From Lentisphaeria bacterium (lineage in GTDB: Bacteria; Verrucomicrobiota; Lentisphaeria; Victivallales; Victivallaceae), in assembly GCA_022768375.1 (NCBI GenBank), contig JALEMG010000050.1:55411-119410 (forward strand): a DNA stretch of 64,000 nucleotides. Direction: 5' to 3'. The notes below the pieces were generated by a model. It had not been told where the DNA came from and ran no database searches. It saw nothing but the letters and a program-made list of their open reading frames with translations. Made by a program: the position numbers and the translations under genes. Shown piece after piece: positions 60,802 to 64,000 of the stretch (position 1 is its first letter; each line of letters begins with the position of its first letter).

Positions 60802-60822
60802 CCCTCGCGACCACAAATTCAA
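60794..60822 (-). promoter_or_regulatory. SDR promoter
   Basis: Minus strand: TTGAAT (60817-60822), 17 bp, TATAAT (60794-60799), the only perfect -10 of this set. It overlaps the opposing -10 at 60796-60801. Confidence 0.7.
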
Positions 60823-60835
60823 GGAGAAAATGACG

Positions 60836-61441
60836 ATGAAACGCAAATTTACGCTGATCGAGATCCTCGGAGTGACCATTCTGATCGCAATTCTGGCGGC
60901 GATCGGCATCGCGGGGTACACCTACGCGGTGGAATCCGCCAAGGAATCCGCCACCCGGGCGCTGATCACCCGGGTCTCCGCCGCGCTGGAAGCGCTGCGG
61001 GCGGAAGGGTTGATGCCCAGGACGGTCCTCTCAGGAAGCAACACAACTTTTGTCACCATCAGATTCCCGGAAATTAAGTTTGACGGCAGTGGCGTTGACA
61101 CAGATTCACTATTACTCCTTGTCAAGGGTAACAAGCACGAAGACAACCCGGCATCGGAGAAAGAAAAAGAAGAAAGAGTAAAAAGGCACAATATTTTCGC
61201 CAAAGCGATTTCCGGCGACGGCATGAAGCGTCACCTCAACGATGCCAATGTCATCATCGACGGCTGGGGCAATCCGATCTACATCCGGTATCCGGGGAAA
61301 TTCAACCGGGGCGGCTTCGACATCATTGCCGCCGGAGCGGATGGCAAATTCGGTTCCGACGAAGCGGATGATCCAGTGGAAAATTCCGAAAAATACCGCA
61401 AGGACGGGGAGTGGGTCTGCGACGACATCGCCAACTTCTAA
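60836..61441 (+). CDS. GspG-like type II pseudopilin
   Basis: 201 residues from ATG 60836 (GGAG nine nt upstream; an ATG two codons earlier is possible). Prepilin leader MKRK then FTLIEILGVTILIAILAAIG; the residue before the cleavage site is Lys, not Gly, a feature shared by many Lentisphaerota prepilins. The C-terminal part is GspG-like: IDGWGNPIYIRYPGKF, GFDIIAAGADGKFGSDEADD and DDIANF. Residues ~60-130 form an unusually long, charged insertion (NKHEDNPASEKEKEERVKR) in locally AT-rich DNA. No secretion operon adjoins it. Overlaps the HD gene tail-to-tail by 4 nt. Confidence 0.85.
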   Translation: MKRKFTLIEILGVTILIAILAAIGIAGYTYAVESAKESATRALITRVSAALEALRAEGLMPRTVLSGSNTTFVTIRFPEIKFDGSGVDTDSLLLLVKGNKHEDNPASEKEKEERVKRHNIFAKAISGDGMKRHLNDANVIIDGWGNPIYIRYPGKFNRGGFDIIAAGADGKFGSDEADDPVENSEKYRKDGEWVCDDIANF

Positions 61442-62001
61442 GGCATGAACAGCGCCGCCAGCGCGTCGAACCGGGCGAGATTGTCGGCCCCGAATCCGGC
61501 GGCGCCGCAGCGGACTTCGGCGAACGGTTTTTCCGCGAAGTCGCCGGATTTGGAAAAAAACTTGTCGGCGAAGCAGACGAGTTTCTCCTCCGGCGTTTCC
61601 GGCAGGTAGTCCGCTTCCGGCAGGGGCAGGGCGCGGGCCCGGATCTCGGCGGCGGTCAAACCGGTCCCGGTATGACGTTCGCAGATGCGGGCCAGCGGTT
61701 CCAGTTCCCAGCCGTGCGTTGCGGCGAACTCCCGCAGCAGCGCGGCTCCGGCGATCCCGTGGGCGAGATAGGGCCGGGAACCGAAACAGCCGAGATCGGG
61801 CGCGTGACAGCACCGGATGCCGAGATCGTGCAGCATGGCTCCGGCGGTCACGATCTCCGGGTCGAGTTCGTCCCGCAACGGGCACGCCTCCCGGAGCGCA
61901 AGCGCCTTGTCCCGGACCTGGATGCTGTGACGCAGCAGGATTTCCCGGGCCGGGTCGCCGGCAGGATAGTAGAAGTCGATGATGTGCTCCGCGTCGATCA
62001 T
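61438..62001 (-). CDS. HD-domain phosphohydrolase family protein
   Basis: 187 residues. HD signature: LLRHSIQVRDKALAL, AGAMLHDLGIRCCH, LAHGIAGAALL and ICERHTGTGLTAAEIRA, the metal-binding His-Asp arrangement of small HD hydrolases (YedJ/uridine-phosphorylase-adjacent type). Substrate unknown, perhaps a nucleotide. The catalytic HD pair is in MLHDLG. GGGAG precedes the start; located between pseudopilin (convergent) and guaA (divergent). Confidence 0.82.
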   Translation of the reverse strand: MIDAEHIIDFYYPAGDPAREILLRHSIQVRDKALALREACPLRDELDPEIVTAGAMLHDLGIRCCHAPDLGCFGSRPYLAHGIAGAALLREFAATHGWELEPLARICERHTGTGLTAAEIRARALPLPEADYLPETPEEKLVCFADKFFSKSGDFAEKPFAEVRCGAAGFGADNLARFDALAALFMP

Positions 62002-62103
62002 GGCCGCTCCCGGTTTTTTGCATACTATACCCCGCTTCCGGAGAAAAGCAAGCAGCCCCGGCGCCGGATGCGGAAAAAGTGCGGCGGATTTCCCCCGATG
62101 TGC

Positions 62104-62132
62104 TTGAAAAAACCGGATTTTTGCAGTAATTT
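62104..62132 (+). promoter_or_regulatory. guaA promoter
   Basis: TTGAAA (62104-62109), 17 bp, TAATTT (62127-62132); leader about 40 nt ending in AGGAGG. Confidence 0.6.
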
Positions 62133-62177
62133 ATGTCCAGACAGTATGAATTTTCGGAAAGCAGGAGGTAAAACGTC

Positions 62178-63437
62178 ATGAGAAAAACCCCCGAAACCGT
62201 GGTCCTCATCGACTGCGGCTGCGCATTCGTCCAGAAGATCGCCCGCGCCGTGCGGGACCGGAACATTTACACCATGGTGATGCCCGGCGGCACTCCGGTG
62301 GAGCGGGTACTGGCGGAGAACCCCGTCGGCATCGTGCTGATCTCCGGGGAAGACGCCGCGAAAAACGCCGAGTACCGGGCCAAATTCGCCGCGACGAAAC
62401 TGCCGCTTTTCACCGCGGCCAAAATCGAGGACGCCGACGCCATCGTCAATTTCTGCGTCAACTCCTGCGACTGCCATAAGTTGTGGAAACTGGAGAACTT
62501 CATCGACGAAGCCGTGGCCGACATCCGCGCTCAGGTCGGCGACCAGACCGTGGTCCTCGGACTTTCCGGCGGCGTCGATTCCAGCGTCACCGCCGCGCTG
62601 ATCCACCGGGCCATCGGCGACCGCCTCACCTGTGTTTTCGTCAACCACGGACTGCTTCGGAAAAACGAACCGGAAATGGTTCAGCAGGTCTTCGCCCGCA
62701 ACTTCAACATGAAACTGGTCTACATCGACGCTTCGGACCGGTTTCTGGACAAACTCGCCGGCGTCGGCGATCCGGAGAAAAAACGGAAGATCATCGGCAA
62801 GGAATTCATCGACGTTTTCGCCGAAGCCGCCGAAAAAAGCCACGCGCCGTTCCTCGGGCAGGGGACCATCTACCCGGACATTCTGGAAAGCATTCCCTTT
62901 GACGGCAACCCCAAAGGCGTCATCAAGAGCCATCACAACGTCGGCGGATTGCCCGAGAATTTGAAATTCAAACTCGTCGAACCGCTGGAACGCCTTTTCA
63001 AAGACGAGGTCCGCAAGGTCGGCCGTCTGCTGGGGCTGCCCTCCGAACTGCTGGACCGCCATCCCTTCCCGGGACCGTCCCTCGGCGTCCGGCATGTCGG
63101 ACCCATCGACCGCAAAACCCTCCGTATCCTGCGGGAAGCCGATGCCATCGTCACCGATGAACTGCTCAAATCCGGCTGGTATCACAAGACCTGGCAGACG
63201 TTCGCCGTCTTCGTTCCCGTCCGCAGCGTCGGCATGAAAAATCACCAGCGGACCTACGATTACGTCATCGCCATCCGTTCCATCAATACCGTGGATGCCG
63301 TCACCGCCGAAGTCGTGCAGTTGCCCTGGGAATTGCTTTTCACCATGTCCCAGCGCATCATCAACGAAGTCGACGGCGTCAACCGCGTCGTCTACGACAT
63401 CACCCAGAAACCCCCCGGCACGATCGAATGGGAATAA
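62178..63437 (+). CDS. guaA: GMP synthase lacking the glutaminase catalytic core
   Basis: 419 residues; bacterial GuaA is about 510-525. The amination half is complete: [19 protein letters not shown] (PP-loop at 128), [66 protein letters not shown] and the C-terminal [13 protein letters not shown] ... PPGTIEWE. The N-terminal ~60 residues still match the start of the amidotransferase domain ([20 protein letters not shown] ... [10 protein letters not shown]). Then LPLF jumps directly to the linker, so the nucleophile block GVCYGMQ and the His-Glu FHPEV are absent. It should use free ammonia or a partner glutaminase. Start behind AGGAGG. Confidence 0.92.
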   Translation: MRKTPETVVLIDCGCAFVQKIARAVRDRNIYTMVMPGGTPVERVLAENPVGIVLISGEDAAKNAEYRAKFAATKLPLFTAAKIEDADAIVNFCVNSCDCHKLWKLENFIDEAVADIRAQVGDQTVVLGLSGGVDSSVTAALIHRAIGDRLTCVFVNHGLLRKNEPEMVQQVFARNFNMKLVYIDASDRFLDKLAGVGDPEKKRKIIGKEFIDVFAEAAEKSHAPFLGQGTIYPDILESIPFDGNPKGVIKSHHNVGGLPENLKFKLVEPLERLFKDEVRKVGRLLGLPSELLDRHPFPGPSLGVRHVGPIDRKTLRILREADAIVTDELLKSGWYHKTWQTFAVFVPVRSVGMKNHQRTYDYVIAIRSINTVDAVTAEVVQLPWELLFTMSQRIINEVDGVNRVVYDITQKPPGTIEWE

Positions 63438-63492
63438 CCTTCTTCCCTTTTCCGGTGAAAAGAAGGCCGAAAAAAGCGACCGGAGAAAACTC

Positions 63493-63523
63493 CGCCCCGC
63501 AGCCGAACTGCGGGGCGTTTTTT
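63493..63523 (+). terminator. guaA terminator
   Basis: CGCCCCGCAG (63493-63502) pairs with CTGCGGGGCG (63508-63517), then six T residues. Same GAAAACTCCGCCCCGCA-type sequence as at 59851. Confidence 0.9.
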
Positions 63524-63589
63524 GTGCGGAAAAACGGATGGGACAAAATATAACGGAAGGACATGCCGATGCCGGTGCCGTCAGTTAAT

Positions 63590-63715
63590 TTGCAGTCCGC
63601 CGAAACAAGACCTCGGGATGCATGGCCTCAAGCCCTGCCGGGGAAAGGGCGAGCCGACCCGCCCCTGACAAAAGAAACGTTCCGCTTCGCATCCCGCCGT
63701 CCGCGGACCGCCGCA
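63590..63715. repeat. repeat R, copy near the right edge
   Basis: GCAGTCCGCCGAAAC, AGACCTCGGGATGCATGGCC, AAGCCCTGCCGGGG and CCCCTGACAAAAGAAAC in family order, ending in CATCCCGCCGTCCGCGGACC. No gene seen in 63524-63785. Confidence 0.6.
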
Positions 63716-63785
63716 ACTGTCCCACTTTGCTGGCTCCCCGTAAAAAAAAGCGAGGCGTATCGCATAAGATTTTGGTGTCCGGCAT

Positions 63786-63814
63786 TTGCAAAATGAGCGG
63801 AACTGTGCTATGTT
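63786..63814 (+). promoter_or_regulatory. promoter near the right edge
   Basis: TTGCAA (63786-63791), 17 bp, TATGTT (63809-63814). It would transcribe the structured segment 63821-64000 toward a gene beyond the window. Confidence 0.5.
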
Positions 63815-63825
63815 ACGTGGCAACA

Positions 63826-63924
63826 GGGGCCGTCCCCTGAACAAAATCCATACCAAATTAAAAAAGGCATCTTCACCAGAATTTGTGGGCGAACTCCGGT
63901 TCTGGGAGTTCGCCAAGCTGGTGA
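63826..63924 (+). ncRNA. candidate structured leader or small RNA
   Basis: An AGGGG/CCCCT hairpin starts near 63826. A two-tier stem follows: TCACCAG (63873-63879) with CTGGTGA (63918-63924) enclosing GGCGAACTC (63888-63896) with GAGTTCGCC (63906-63914). No known riboswitch recognised. No T tract, and no gene start seen before the window ends. Confidence 0.35.
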
Positions 63925-64000
63925 TATAAGCACACTTTTGCAATTTTGAGCGTCCGAAATCCGAACGATTTTCTGATAGTCAGATTTATTTTCCTGTTCA

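Noticed and set aside
63873..63924. Integron attC or rho-independent terminator at the right edge
   Set aside because: Lacks both the attC consensus and a T tract; left as an unassigned structured element.

Overview
The window is a GC-rich bacterial chromosome segment, densely packed and mostly housekeeping. Outer-membrane-type lipoproteins, an ADP-heptose-type glycosyltransferase, MreB and MurJ indicate a Gram-negative-type rod envelope. A prepilin leader of the form MKRKFTLIE, a secreted glycosidase, a sialate O-acetylesterase, two Gfo/Idh/MocA dehydrogenases, a DUF4432 epimerase-like protein and an N-acylglucosamine 2-epimerase resemble Lentisphaerota (Victivallis-like) glycan degraders. 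That taxonomic placement is inference from gene style only.

Layout. 1-530 is the end of pyruvate phosphate dikinase. A 257-bp transposon-like hairpin element sits in its terminator. 871-4509 (minus) holds a small anchored protein, signal peptidase I and two PilT-type ATPases. 4746-8664 (plus) is etfB-etfA-acyl-CoA dehydrogenase-rpoZ. 8866-14399 (minus) is a sugar-related cluster: M29 aminopeptidase, glycerate kinase, sialate esterase, Gfo/Idh/MocA. After tRNA-Leu, 14637-29916 is one long minus-strand block: rpsP, KH protein, trmD, rplS, rnhB, thrS, infC, rpmI, rplT, pheS, pheT, ribH, nusB, ftsY, ribD, ribE, an unknown gene, murJ. It joins the familiar rpsP-trmD-rplS and thrS-infC-rplT-pheST clusters to riboflavin, secretion and peptidoglycan-lipid flipping genes.

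30272-32629 has a nitrilase-GDPD fusion and thyX. 32700-33640 is non-coding and repeat-rich. 33663-37537 has typA, a DUF2156 protein and mreB. 37781-46495 has a heptosyltransferase, an orphan CBM48 protein, a tRNA-dihydrouridine synthase, and a tightly coupled minus-strand chain that includes rlmN, a TPR protein and rimO, preceded by a DUF4432 protein. 46680-48014 is glyS. 48015-48790 is a second repeat cluster. 48791-53075 encodes three exported proteins. 53251-58328 is dapA-MFS-homocysteine methyltransferase/MTHFR-epimerase. 58519-63437 has a second Gfo/Idh/MocA protein, a pteridine-reductase-like SDR, a GspG-like pseudopilin, an HD protein and a GMP synthase.

The most unusual items are: a GMP synthase from which the glutaminase catalytic core is missing while the amination half is intact; a nitrilase-GDPD fusion; hairpin-rich elements with 15-bp inverted termini and an 8-bp target duplication; two further GC-rich repeat families in the same order in both intergenic clusters; a probable ATC start for infC; and two face-to-face promoters whose -10 boxes overlap. 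Fifteen promoters of the form TTGNNN-(16 to 18 bp)-TATATT or similar could be read by eye and often decided start codons.
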